Assembly: GCA_009885185.1 (NCBI GenBank)
Contig: VFLF01000213.1
Coordinates: forward strand, 1 to 5,884
Reading direction: 5' to 3'
DNA: 5,884 nucleotides
Source of the DNA: Nitrosomonadales bacterium
GTDB taxonomy: Bacteria > Pseudomonadota > Gammaproteobacteria > Burkholderiales > SG8-41
Made by a program: the position numbers and the translations under genes. Positions within the stretch are counted from its first letter, which is position 1. Each line of letters begins with the position of its first letter. This document shows positions 1-5,008 of this stretch, piece after piece. The notes beneath the pieces were generated by a model. The model was given only the letters and a program-made list of their open reading frames with translations, did no database searches and was not told the DNA's origin.

Positions 1-638
1 CGATCAAGGATTTCACCGCCATCACCAATCTGGTGAATTTGCCGAGCGTGCTGCTCACCCACCCGTCGGTGCCGGTGAGGAACGTGAAAGAACTCATCGC
101 GCTGGCGAAAAAACGGCCGGGTGATCTGCAATACAGTTCGGCTGGCAGCGGTGCGCAGCCGCATCTGACCGCCGAGATGTTCAAGAGCATGACCGGCGTG
201 AACATGCTGCACGTGCCGTACAAGGGCGCCGGGCCGCAGATGATCGCACTGATATCCGGCGAGACCGCGTTGACCTTCGCCACCGCGCCCTCTGGCGTGC
301 CGCTGGTGAAAAACGGTCAGGCGCGCGCCATCGCCGTCACCAGCGCCAAGCGCATACCCGCATTGCCGGACGTGGCAACGATCAATGAAACCGTGCCGGG
401 TTACATCGCCGTCGGCTGGAACGGCCTGATGGGGCCGGCGGGGATGCCCGCGCCGGTGCTGGAAAAAATTCACGCCACCGTGTCGAAGATCGTGCGCATG
501 CCCGAGATACGCGACAAGTTGATTGGATTGGGCGCGGATCCTGCGCTGTCCACGCCGGCGGAGTTTTCTGATTTGATTAAATCCGAATTGGTGAAGTGGG
601 CAAAGGTGGTTAAGGATTCGGGGGCTAAGCTGGACTGA
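1..638 (+). CDS. Bug/TctC-family periplasmic solute-binding protein, 5'-truncated
   Basis: The reading frame is open from base 3, so the gene enters from outside the window; 211 residues are visible. The family usually has about 320 residues, so the signal peptide and roughly the first third are missing. Family hallmarks in order are a DFTAITNL-type segment, the hydrophobic strand LPSVLLTHPSVPV, KELIALAKKRPG, YSSAGSGAQPHLTAEMF, the ligand-pocket region HVPYKGAGPQMI, RAIAVTSAKRIPALPDVATI, and a C-terminal TPAEFSDLI..E..KW..V. These proteins bind carboxylates or similar small acids in the periplasm and normally serve tripartite tricarboxylate transporters, but many act as orphan receptors. No TctA/TctB membrane genes lie in the window. 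The MmgE/PrpD gene follows on the same strand, which suggests a shared organic-acid substrate. The family call is firm; the ligand cannot be predicted. Confidence 0.93.
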   Translation, partial: IKDFTAITNLVNLPSVLLTHPSVPVRNVKELIALAKKRPGDLQYSSAGSGAQPHLTAEMFKSMTGVNMLHVPYKGAGPQMIALISGETALTFATAPSGVPLVKNGQARAIAVTSAKRIPALPDVATINETVPGYIAVGWNGLMGPAGMPAPVLEKIHATVSKIVRMPEIRDKLIGLGADPALSTPAEFSDLIKSELVKWAKVVKDSGAKLD

Positions 639-664
639 GGGTTTGAGGTCACAAGCTTTTTTTG

Positions 665-694
665 CCACGGATGAACACAGATTTACACAGATAA
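665..694. repeat. Three tandem 10-bp units (CCACGGATGA-type dispersed repeat)
   Basis: Three consecutive 10-base units can be read: CCACGGATGA (665-674), ACACAGATTT (675-684) and ACACAGATAA (685-694), sharing the core CAC(A/G)GAT. They follow a run of seven T (657-663). Similar 'cacggatgaacacagat' strings are scattered between genes in many proteobacterial genomes; that is recalled family knowledge, and copy number in this genome cannot be judged here. The stretch sits between the Bug gene stop and the palindromic element and is not coding. Confidence 0.6.
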
Positions 695-704
695 CCTCAC
701 CACT

Positions 705-783
705 GTCATTCCCGCGAAGGCGGGAATCCATAAGCCGTCGCAAGTGGCACGGTGTTATGGATTCCCGCCTGCGCGGGAAAGAC
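705..783. repeat. 79-bp palindromic intergenic element with two nested hairpins (REP/MITE-like)
   Basis: The left arm (705-733) and right arm (755-783) are 29 bases each and are reverse complements at 27 of 29 positions, separated by a 21-base spacer (734-754). Each arm also folds on itself: ATTCCCGC-gaag-GCGGGAAT on the left (708-727) and TTCCCGC-ctgc-GCGGGAA on the right. The core resembles the ATTCCC...GGGAAT repeats known from Neisseria (dRS3) and related 'GTCATTCCCGC' repeats widespread in Proteobacteria. It has no coding capacity of its own, so if mobile it would depend on a transposase elsewhere. Its place between the Bug and MmgE/PrpD genes means it could act as an mRNA processing or stability hairpin if both are on one transcript; this is inferred. 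There is no U-tract after the right hairpin, which argues against a simple terminator. Confidence 0.8.
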
Positions 784-800
784 GGGGGACGTTTTTACGC

Positions 801-807
801 AAAAGGA
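801..807 (+). promoter_or_regulatory. Ribosome binding site fixing the MmgE/PrpD start
   Basis: AAAAGGA ends 10 bases before the ATG at 818. The reading frame is open back to a GTG at 752, but that codon lies inside the spacer and right arm of the palindromic repeat, and residues encoded there are repeat sequence. The second ATG (827) lies 19 bases from the AGGA and is too far. Confidence 0.6.
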
Positions 808-817
808 ACTACGCAGC

Positions 818-2173
818 ATGTCTCAAATGCCAACCACCCCCACCGCCGAACTCGCCGCCTTCATTGCCGGCCTGCAATACGAACACATTCCCGCCGCGAC
901 GCGCGAGCGGGTAAAAGACATCATTCTGGATTCGATCGCCAGCGCGCTGGCCGGCACGCACGGTGATGAAGTCAAACAAATCCGCGGGCTGGCGACGGCG
1001 CTTGGCGCGTCGAGCGAAGCCAGTGTTTTTGGCGGTGACAAATTGTCGCTGGCGGGCGCCACTTTGTTGAATGGTTATTTGATAACGGCGGTGACCGTGT
1101 GCGATGTGCATCGCCCGACGCTGTATCACACCACGCCGCAGGTGGTGTCGCCCGCGCTGGCGATTGCAGAGCGTGACGGCGCCAGCGGCAAGGCGCTGCT
1201 GACCGCCGTGACGGCTGGGCTGGAAACATCGGTGCGCGTGGCCAACGGCACCAACTACGCGGCGTTTCGTTCGCGTGGCTGGCATTCACCGGGCGTGGTG
1301 GGGCCGTTTGGCGGCGCGGCGGCGGTGGGCAAGCTGCGCGGCTTTGATGCGCAGCGCCAGTTGATGGCGTTCGGCCTCGCGGGCAGCCAGTCGGCGGGCA
1401 CCTTCGCGCAATGGGGTACGCCCACCATCAAGTTTCACCAATGTCGCGGTGCGCTGTCCGGGCTGATGGCGGGCTTGCTGGCAGAGCAGGGCTTTCTCGC
1501 GTCGAAAGAAATTTTGACACACAAGGATGGCGGTATCTACAACGCTTATTCCGATGGCGGCAAGCCGGACGTCGTTATTGCCGACCTTGGAAAACAATGG
1601 ACGCTGGAGCAGATTTCATTGCGCCTGTGGCCGGCGGCAAGCTCGGTGCAATCGGTGATTACTGCGCTGCTGGCGCTGGTGGAGCAACATGATCTCAAGC
1701 CGGCGGATATCGCCGAGGTGCGCGTCGGTCTGTCGAAGGGCGTGTTCGACATGCACGGCACGCTGGGGTGGGACGACAAGTTCAAGGCGCTGTTGTCGAT
1801 GCCGTATATCACCTCGGTGGTGCTGCACGACCGCGCCTGCTGGCTCGATCAGTTCGAGCCCGCACGCGTGAAAGATAAAGCAGTCGATGCCTTCGCACGT
1901 GACCGCGTTAAGGTCAGCGCTGATTCCGGCATACAGGGCACGGCGGCGCTGGTGGAGATCAAAACCACCGCGGGTGTTACCCACACGGATCGCCGCATGG
2001 TCGCCAAGGGCGACGCCGCCGATCCGTTAAGCCGCGCCGAAATTCAGGGCAAGCTGCGCACGGCGGGCAAGGGCGTGATTTCGAATGCGGCGGTGGATCG
2101 CATTATCGCGCTGGTTGATGGCTTGGAGAACGTGGGTAACGTAGGCGAGTTGCTTGACGCGGTGCGTGCGTAA
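818..2173 (+). CDS. MmgE/PrpD family protein (2-methylcitrate dehydratase-like)
   Basis: This is a 451-residue protein, the usual length for the family. The N-terminal all-helical domain starts with TAELAAFIAGLQYEHIP and DIILDSIASALAG. The family's active-site region appears as CDVHRP..YHTTPQVVSPALAIAERDG (about 95-121), then GWHSPGVVGPFGGAAAVGKL (about 154-173), the AFGLAGSQSAGTFAQWGT helix (184-201) and KFHQCRGALSGLMAGLLA (205-222). The C-terminal domain spans about 262-451. Known members dehydrate 2-methylcitrate or act as related hydratases, decarboxylases or isomerases; the substrate of this branch is unknown. Many relatives carry a DD pair where this protein has Cys95-Asp96, so the exact reaction of PrpD should not be assumed. 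The Bug receptor gene ends 179 bases upstream on the same strand, with only repeats between, so the pair may be one transcription unit for an organic acid. The start is chosen by the AAAAGGA site and by excluding repeat-encoded residues. Confidence 0.9.
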   Translation: MSQMPTTPTAELAAFIAGLQYEHIPAATRERVKDIILDSIASALAGTHGDEVKQIRGLATALGASSEASVFGGDKLSLAGATLLNGYLITAVTVCDVHRPTLYHTTPQVVSPALAIAERDGASGKALLTAVTAGLETSVRVANGTNYAAFRSRGWHSPGVVGPFGGAAAVGKLRGFDAQRQLMAFGLAGSQSAGTFAQWGTPTIKFHQCRGALSGLMAGLLAEQGFLASKEILTHKDGGIYNAYSDGGKPDVVIADLGKQWTLEQISLRLWPAASSVQSVITALLALVEQHDLKPADIAEVRVGLSKGVFDMHGTLGWDDKFKALLSMPYITSVVLHDRACWLDQFEPARVKDKAVDAFARDRVKVSADSGIQGTAALVEIKTTAGVTHTDRRMVAKGDAADPLSRAEIQGKLRTAGKGVISNAAVDRIIALVDGLENVGNVGELLDAVRA

Positions 2174-2200
2174 CGACGCTGCACCGGCCTCGCCGCGCGC

Positions 2201-2213
2201 CGCGTGTTACGCG
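2201..2213. terminator. Small GC hairpin between convergent genes, possible bidirectional terminator
   Basis: CGCGT-gtt-ACGCG forms a 5-bp stem in the 40-base gap between the MmgE/PrpD stop and the Usp stop. A second stem, CGGTGT-acca-ACACCG (2218-2233), overlaps the last Usp codons. Position suits a shared terminator for the two converging transcripts, but neither stem is followed by a T-run on either strand, so the call is weak. Confidence 0.2.
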
Positions 2214-2657
2214 CTAACGGTGTACCAACACCGGTATGCGCGATTGCGCCAACACCTTGCTGGTCTGACTGCCGAGCAACAGTTTGCTTAAACCGCTGCG
2301 ACCGTGTGATCCCATGAAAATCAGGTCGCACTTGTGTTTGCGCGCGGCCTTCACAATGGCATCGGCCGGAAAATCACTCATCACAAAATAGCCGTCGCAC
2401 GAGACGCGCATTTCCGTGGCGACTTTTTTCACTTCATCCAGATGGTGCTGCGCGGTTTTTTTGGCTTGGGCCGCGTGCTGTTGCGGTGATATCAAATCCG
2501 GCGGCACGTAGTCAGCATAGATCTCGATGTGAAAAGTCGGCGCCACGTAAAAGCCAGTGATGCGCGCGCCGAGTTTGCGCGCGAGCTTGACGGCGTCGCG
2601 CAGGGTTCTGCGCGACAGTGCGGAGCCATCGGTCGGGACCAGCAGGTGTTTGTACAT
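2214..2657 (-). CDS. Universal stress protein, UspA family
   Basis: This 147-residue single-domain protein has the Usp alpha/beta fold pattern. It opens with MYKHLLVPTDGS (beta-strand 1 plus the DGS loop) and carries the ATP-binding signature G-x2-G-x9-G-S at Gly116, Gly119, Gly129 and Ser130, followed by the closing strand IPVLVHR. The signature places it in the nucleotide-binding Usp group rather than the non-binding UspA type. These cytoplasmic dimers help cells survive starvation, oxygen limitation or other stress; a precise activity is rarely known. The ATG at 2657 is preceded by GGAGGA with a 7-base spacer. The frame is open to 2786, but that extension would run through the promoter and FNR-type site and is rejected. 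A TATAAT on this strand (2703-2708) and an FNR/ANR palindrome (2730-2743) suggest induction under low oxygen, as is known for ANR-controlled Usp genes in Pseudomonas aeruginosa. Confidence 0.95.
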   Translation of the reverse strand: MYKHLLVPTDGSALSRRTLRDAVKLARKLGARITGFYVAPTFHIEIYADYVPPDLISPQQHAAQAKKTAQHHLDEVKKVATEMRVSCDGYFVMSDFPADAIVKAARKHKCDLIFMGSHGRSGLSKLLLGSQTSKVLAQSRIPVLVHR

Positions 2658-2702
2658 ATCATTGTCCTCCAAGGTCGAGCGCGCGATTATCGGCGCAGAC
2701 TC

Positions 2703-2708
2703 ATTATA
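2703..2708 (-). promoter_or_regulatory. -10 box of the Usp promoter
   Basis: On the - strand this reads TATAAT, a perfect sigma-70 -10 hexamer. Transcription would begin near 2696, leaving a leader of about 39 bases to the ATG at 2657. No good TTGACA-like hexamer is found 16-18 bases upstream, which is typical of a promoter activated by an FNR/CRP-type protein bound over the -35 region. Confidence 0.6.
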
Positions 2709-2729
2709 AGCGCGGCGTGACGCCTGTGT

Positions 2730-2743
2730 TTGATGCATATCAA
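2730..2743. promoter_or_regulatory. FNR/ANR-type binding site (perfect TTGAT-N4-ATCAA)
   Basis: TTGATGCATATCAA matches the FNR/ANR/Dnr consensus TTGAT-N4-ATCAA at all ten defined positions. Its centre (2736.5) is about 40-41 bases upstream of the transcription start predicted from the Usp TATAAT, the classic class II activator position. On the other side, a weaker -10-like CATGAT (2766-2771, + strand) lies at nearly the same distance, so the site could also serve the small gene starting at 2803. The site itself is seen directly; which regulator binds (FNR, ANR, DNR or CRP-like) and the oxygen response are inferred. Confidence 0.75.
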
Positions 2744-2802
2744 TGGCATTGCCGGTTTGCCGGCGCATGATGTGCGCGTAACCCACGGTGAGGCGCGACA
2801 GT

Positions 2803-3063
2803 ATGAGCGTGCGTTATCTGAGAAGACCGATGAAGGCCCGTGCCACCGCGAAAGCGACGAAGGGGGCGAATGTGACGCCGGGGACGAAAATCGCTGGCGC
2901 CGTCCCCATCGATGTGACGCGCGAAGAACGCGAACAGTTGGCGTATGCGCTGGCGTATTTTTGCGTGGCGTGCGGGCGTGAGCATGCGAGCGGCGACGTG
3001 CGCGGTTGCGATATTGCCCGCGCCGAAGCGGACATTGTTGCCGTCATTCGGCGGAGTCCATAA
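2803..3063 (+). CDS. Small Cys-containing protein, possibly DUF2934-like
   Basis: This frame encodes 86 residues. The first 40 are basic and probably disordered (several Arg, Lys, Ala, Thr). The folded part begins at VTREEREQLAYALAYF (38-53) and ends with CDIARAEADIVAVI (69-82). The pattern of an AY helix, a central Gly-Arg and a terminal D-x3-AE-x-(D/E)-I resembles the short DUF2934 domain, but the usual Trp after that Asp is Ile here, so the family call is tentative. Cys54, Cys57, His61 and Cys69 give a C-x2-C-x3-H-x7-C spacing that might hold a metal or be redox active. The ATG at 2803 has a weak TGAGG nine bases upstream; GTG 2788 and ATG 2830 are alternatives. It diverges from the Usp gene and may share the FNR-type site. 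Function unknown. Confidence 0.55.
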   Translation: MSVRYLRRPMKARATAKATKGANVTPGTKIAGAVPIDVTREEREQLAYALAYFCVACGREHASGDVRGCDIARAEADIVAVIRRSP

Positions 3064-3084
3064 ATATTGTTTAAAAACAAATAC

Positions 3085-3177
3085 TTATATAATTTCACCC
3101 AGGTAATGCGCTACGGCTTCAGGCGAAACGCCGCTTCCATGTCGCGCCGCGGTCATCAGCGTCGCCCATCGACTCAA
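3085..3177 (-). CDS. Possible 30-residue SinI/SinR-motif micro-ORF overlapping the CMD-like gene
   Basis: After the stop of the carboxymuconolactone decarboxylase-like gene, another frame continues to a TAA at 3085-3087. A TTG start (3175-3177) overlaps that gene's TGA as TTGA, an arrangement used for translational coupling. The peptide has the pattern W-x2-LM-x2-A-x6-SPE-x4-YL (W4, L7-M8, S18-P19-E20, Y25-L26). This resembles the helical dimerisation hook of SinI and the SinR C-terminus, recalled from Bacillus as W-x2-L(M/I/V)-x2-A...S-(P/K)-(E/K)...(Y/F)L. There is no clear Shine-Dalgarno sequence, the start is not ATG, and the peptide is very short, so it may be chance or the remnant of a lost gene. 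If real, it would be co-expressed with the upstream gene and act through protein-protein contact. Confidence 0.3.
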   Translation of the reverse strand: MSRWATLMTAARHGSGVSPEAVAHYLGEII

Positions 3178-3719
3178 CGTATCGGATCGCCATCCGCCGG
3201 CACGTCCACCTCGAAGGCGTTGGCAATGCCCGACACGAATACAAAAAAGCTGAACGTTGCGGTGAGTTCCACCAGCCACTTCTCGCCATAGCGCTTGCAC
3301 AGGGTGTCGAACAGCGCCGCATCGGCGTGGTGCGTGCGCACGATTTGTAGCGTGTAATTCATTACGTCGCGTTCTTCCGCTGGCAGCTTAGCGGGGTCTC
3401 CCTGCGCTCGGATGTGGTCGATGAGGTCTTCGCGTATCTTGTGCTTGCGCGCCAGCGCCACCTGTGCCGCCCACACGTAGGGTGCGTTGCACTCGCGCGC
3501 GGCGGCGAGGATCGCGACAAAACGCAGATTCGGCTCGACGATGGTGTCGTCGCGCACGAAACCCACCATGGGCGCGAGCTTTTCCGCGAGCGCCGGGCTG
3601 TGCAGCAGCACGCTGAAAGGCCCGCGGATATGGCCGAAGATTTTCAAAATGGCGTCGGCTACCGGCTGGTGTTCAAGGGCGAGGTCTGATTTGGCGGTGA
3701 TGACTTTGGTGCGGGGCAT
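3174..3719 (-). CDS. Carboxymuconolactone decarboxylase-like (CMD/AhpD superfamily) protein
   Basis: This 181-residue, mostly helical protein follows the CMD pattern: FSVLLHSPALAEKLAPMVGFVRDDTI (about 35-60), the core helix PNLRFVAILAAARECNAPYVWAAQVALARK (63-92) with the family's E/Y-x-W-x2-(H/Q) signature, then IREDLIDHIRAQ, an LPAEERDVMNYTLQIVR segment and the terminal helix LVELTATFSFFVFVSGIANAFEVDV (149-173). Family members include gamma-carboxymuconolactone decarboxylase of the protocatechuate pathway and AhpD-type peroxidases. The CxxC redox pair of AhpD is absent here (only Cys77 and Cys141), so peroxidase action is unlikely. No aromatic-degradation genes flank it, so the substrate is unknown. 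AGGAG lies 6 bases before the ATG at 3719, and a TATAAA (- strand, 3772-3777) could be its -10 box. Its stop overlaps the possible micro-ORF. Confidence 0.85.
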   Translation of the reverse strand: MPRTKVITAKSDLALEHQPVADAILKIFGHIRGPFSVLLHSPALAEKLAPMVGFVRDDTIVEPNLRFVAILAAARECNAPYVWAAQVALARKHKIREDLIDHIRAQGDPAKLPAEERDVMNYTLQIVRTHHADAALFDTLCKRYGEKWLVELTATFSFFVFVSGIANAFEVDVPADGDPIR

Positions 3720-3795
3720 GGCGGTCTCCTGATGGGATGTGACACACGGCGGGAGTGACTGCTGCCGCGAGTTTATACCGCAATGCCGCCGTGCG

Positions 3796-3818
3796 CTGCG
3801 TACTCGTACTCTACGCAG
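3796..3818. promoter_or_regulatory. 7-bp perfect inverted repeat, candidate operator
   Basis: CTGCGTA (3796-3802) and TACGCAG (3812-3818) are exact reverse complements around a 9-base spacer. The spacer plus flanks also contain a TACTC direct repeat. The repeat lies 77-99 bases upstream of the CMD-like start, where it would cover the -35 region of a promoter whose -10 is the TATAAA at 3772-3777 on the - strand. It also ends 11 bases before the small + strand ORF at 3830. It could be an operator or an RNA hairpin; no regulator is identified. Confidence 0.35.
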
Positions 3819-3829
3819 GCGGTTATCCC

Positions 3830-3970
3830 ATGAGCCGCACCGGGTATGGCGAGGAAGTACGCGTGTGCATCGAATATGACCAACCCGGTTATACGTTACC
3901 TCGTTACGAGAATCCCGATCTCACCAACGGCACGCGCATCACGCGCTACATCCCGCGGCGGCTGGTGTGA
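3830..3970 (+). CDS. Small hypothetical protein, 46 residues
   Basis: The ATG at 3830 opens a 46-residue frame with a protein-like mix of residues: GYGEEVRVCIEYDQPGYTLP followed by a Tyr/Arg-rich tail ending RRLV. Four Tyr, a PGYTLPRY turn and alternating hydrophobic residues suggest a small beta-rich protein. There is no signal peptide, membrane segment or cysteine motif. I do not recognise a family. The frame is open further upstream to 3755, but that part runs through the inverted repeat and is unlikely to be translated. The only ribosome-site candidate is a weak AGGCGG a few bases upstream. It lies alone between two - strand genes, which slightly favours a real gene over a shadow; chance remains possible. 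Confidence 0.4.
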   Translation: MSRTGYGEEVRVCIEYDQPGYTLPRYENPDLTNGTRITRYIPRRLV

Positions 3971-4051
3971 AGTTACCCTCGCGGGCGGGTGGGCGGAAGC
4001 GAGCGAGCGGATTTCCGGGGCGAACGACACCGGGCTTGCCTATCGTGGTCT

Positions 4052-4891
4052 TCAGCGCGCGGGGGCGGTGCCGGCCGCCATGCGTTTTTGCATGCCGCGA
4101 TGAAAGCCCGCCATGCCGTCCTTGACCAGTTCGCTGACTTCGCCGGCGTGTCCTTGCAGCGCGGCGACGATTTTCGCGTCGGTCGAAGTGTGCGTGACCA
4201 CTGCACCGTTGGCGGTCATTTGCACCGACGAGGTGATCTTGTCGCGCTGATCAAAGAGCACCGGCAGGGTATTGCTGAAAATGTTGAAATCGCGTCCTTC
4301 CTGCAAGCGCTGCGACATGCTGGCGACGTGCGCCTGAATCGCGCGCGTGGTGGCAAGGTCATCGGATTCGGTGACGGTGCGGATGCCGTTCGGCAGATTC
4401 GTTACCGTGCGTTCGATGCGTGCGTGGTTCATCAAGAGTTCATGCACGAGTCCCATGTCCGCGCGCGAGCCGGCGTCCTGCCGGGTCAGCATGGCGGTGT
4501 GCCGCGTCATCGGGTCGTGGCCGCCTTGGCGCGCGTGCGGGCCGCGCTGTTCCGGCAGTGTAGTGCCCTGTTCCTTTGCGCGCTTTTCCATTTCGGCGTG
4601 GTTGGCCTGCGCGATCCGCTGGCGCTCTTCGGGCGTCATCAGTGTCTGGCCGGTCTGGGGCCTCGTCTGGCCGGGCTGCGCGTCGCAAGGCATGGCACCT
4701 GCTTGTGCGCCACTGTGCATGCCCATGCCGTGCACGCCGCCTTGATGCATGCCATGTTGGCCCCCGCTCTGCCCGCCGCCATGGCGCATGCCGCCGCCCA
4801 TCTGGCCGGGGTGCGCCGCGACCGCGGCTGCCGCCAGCGTGAGTCCGATTGCCGCGCCGTAGTGAAGGATTTGCTTGCGTATCGTATGCAT
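4052..4891 (-). CDS. Exported His/Met/Gly-rich protein with a duplicated C-terminal domain
   Basis: This frame encodes 279 residues. A Sec signal peptide is clear: MHTIRKQ, a hydrophobic core to about residue 24, and cleavage near AVAA/H (25-27). Residues 27-61 are rich in Gly, His and Met (six His, five Met), a composition typical of periplasmic copper- or other metal-handling proteins. A charged linker with MTPEERQRIAQ (85-95) follows. The C-terminal part holds two ungapped repeats, 156-199 and 216-259, sharing I-x3-V, NG, S-x-D, A-x-Q-x-H and a final G. The first contains LPNGIRTVTESDD, a motif I associate with uncharacterised periplasmic proteins of Proteobacteria. The ATG at 4891 has AAAGGA seven bases upstream; the frame is open to 4942, but that extension lacks a signal peptide start. 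The gene diverges from a two-component system, so regulation by it is plausible. The exact function is unknown; metal binding is inferred from composition only. Confidence 0.85.
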   Translation of the reverse strand: MHTIRKQILHYGAAIGLTLAAAAVAAHPGQMGGGMRHGGGQSGGQHGMHQGGVHGMGMHSGAQAGAMPCDAQPGQTRPQTGQTLMTPEERQRIAQANHAEMEKRAKEQGTTLPEQRGPHARQGGHDPMTRHTAMLTRQDAGSRADMGLVHELLMNHARIERTVTNLPNGIRTVTESDDLATTRAIQAHVASMSQRLQEGRDFNIFSNTLPVLFDQRDKITSSVQMTANGAVVTHTSTDAKIVAALQGHAGEVSELVKDGMAGFHRGMQKRMAAGTAPAR

Positions 4892-5008
4892 GATTGCGTC
4901 CTTTCGAGGGTGATGTTCGGTTACCGCGGCTGTCGTGCCCAAGTTGCCGTGGTTGATGGGATTAACGCATTTTCCCCTGAAAAAAGTGTTTCACAAGAGG
5001 CCTGTTTG

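Noticed and set aside
657..663. Run of seven T after the Bug gene as a Rho-independent terminator
   Set aside because: No GC-rich stem precedes the T-run; only the short palindrome AAGCTT is present.
643..966. A + strand frame of 107 codons over the repeats
   Set aside because: It is mostly repeat sequence and then overlaps the MmgE/PrpD gene in another frame; there is no ribosome site.
809..1285. A 158-codon - strand frame inside the MmgE/PrpD gene
   Set aside because: Arg/His/Gly-rich translation with no motif, lying fully opposite a clear family gene; a GC-driven shadow.
3067..3080. AT-only inverted repeat TTGTTT/AAACAA as a terminator for the - strand genes
   Set aside because: A 5-6 bp stem of nearly all A-T pairs with a tiny loop is too weak; AT-rich composition explains it.
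3088..3093. TATAAT on the + strand, apparently a perfect -10 box
   Set aside because: The nearest TTGTTT (3067-3072) is only 15 bases away and matches poorly, no + strand gene follows, and the bases are the complement of the last codons and stop of the possible micro-ORF.
2814..3098. A 94-codon - strand frame opposite the small protein at 2803-3063
   Set aside because: Arg/Ala/Ser-rich without a motif or ribosome site; the + strand frame has better helical patterning. Neither is certain.
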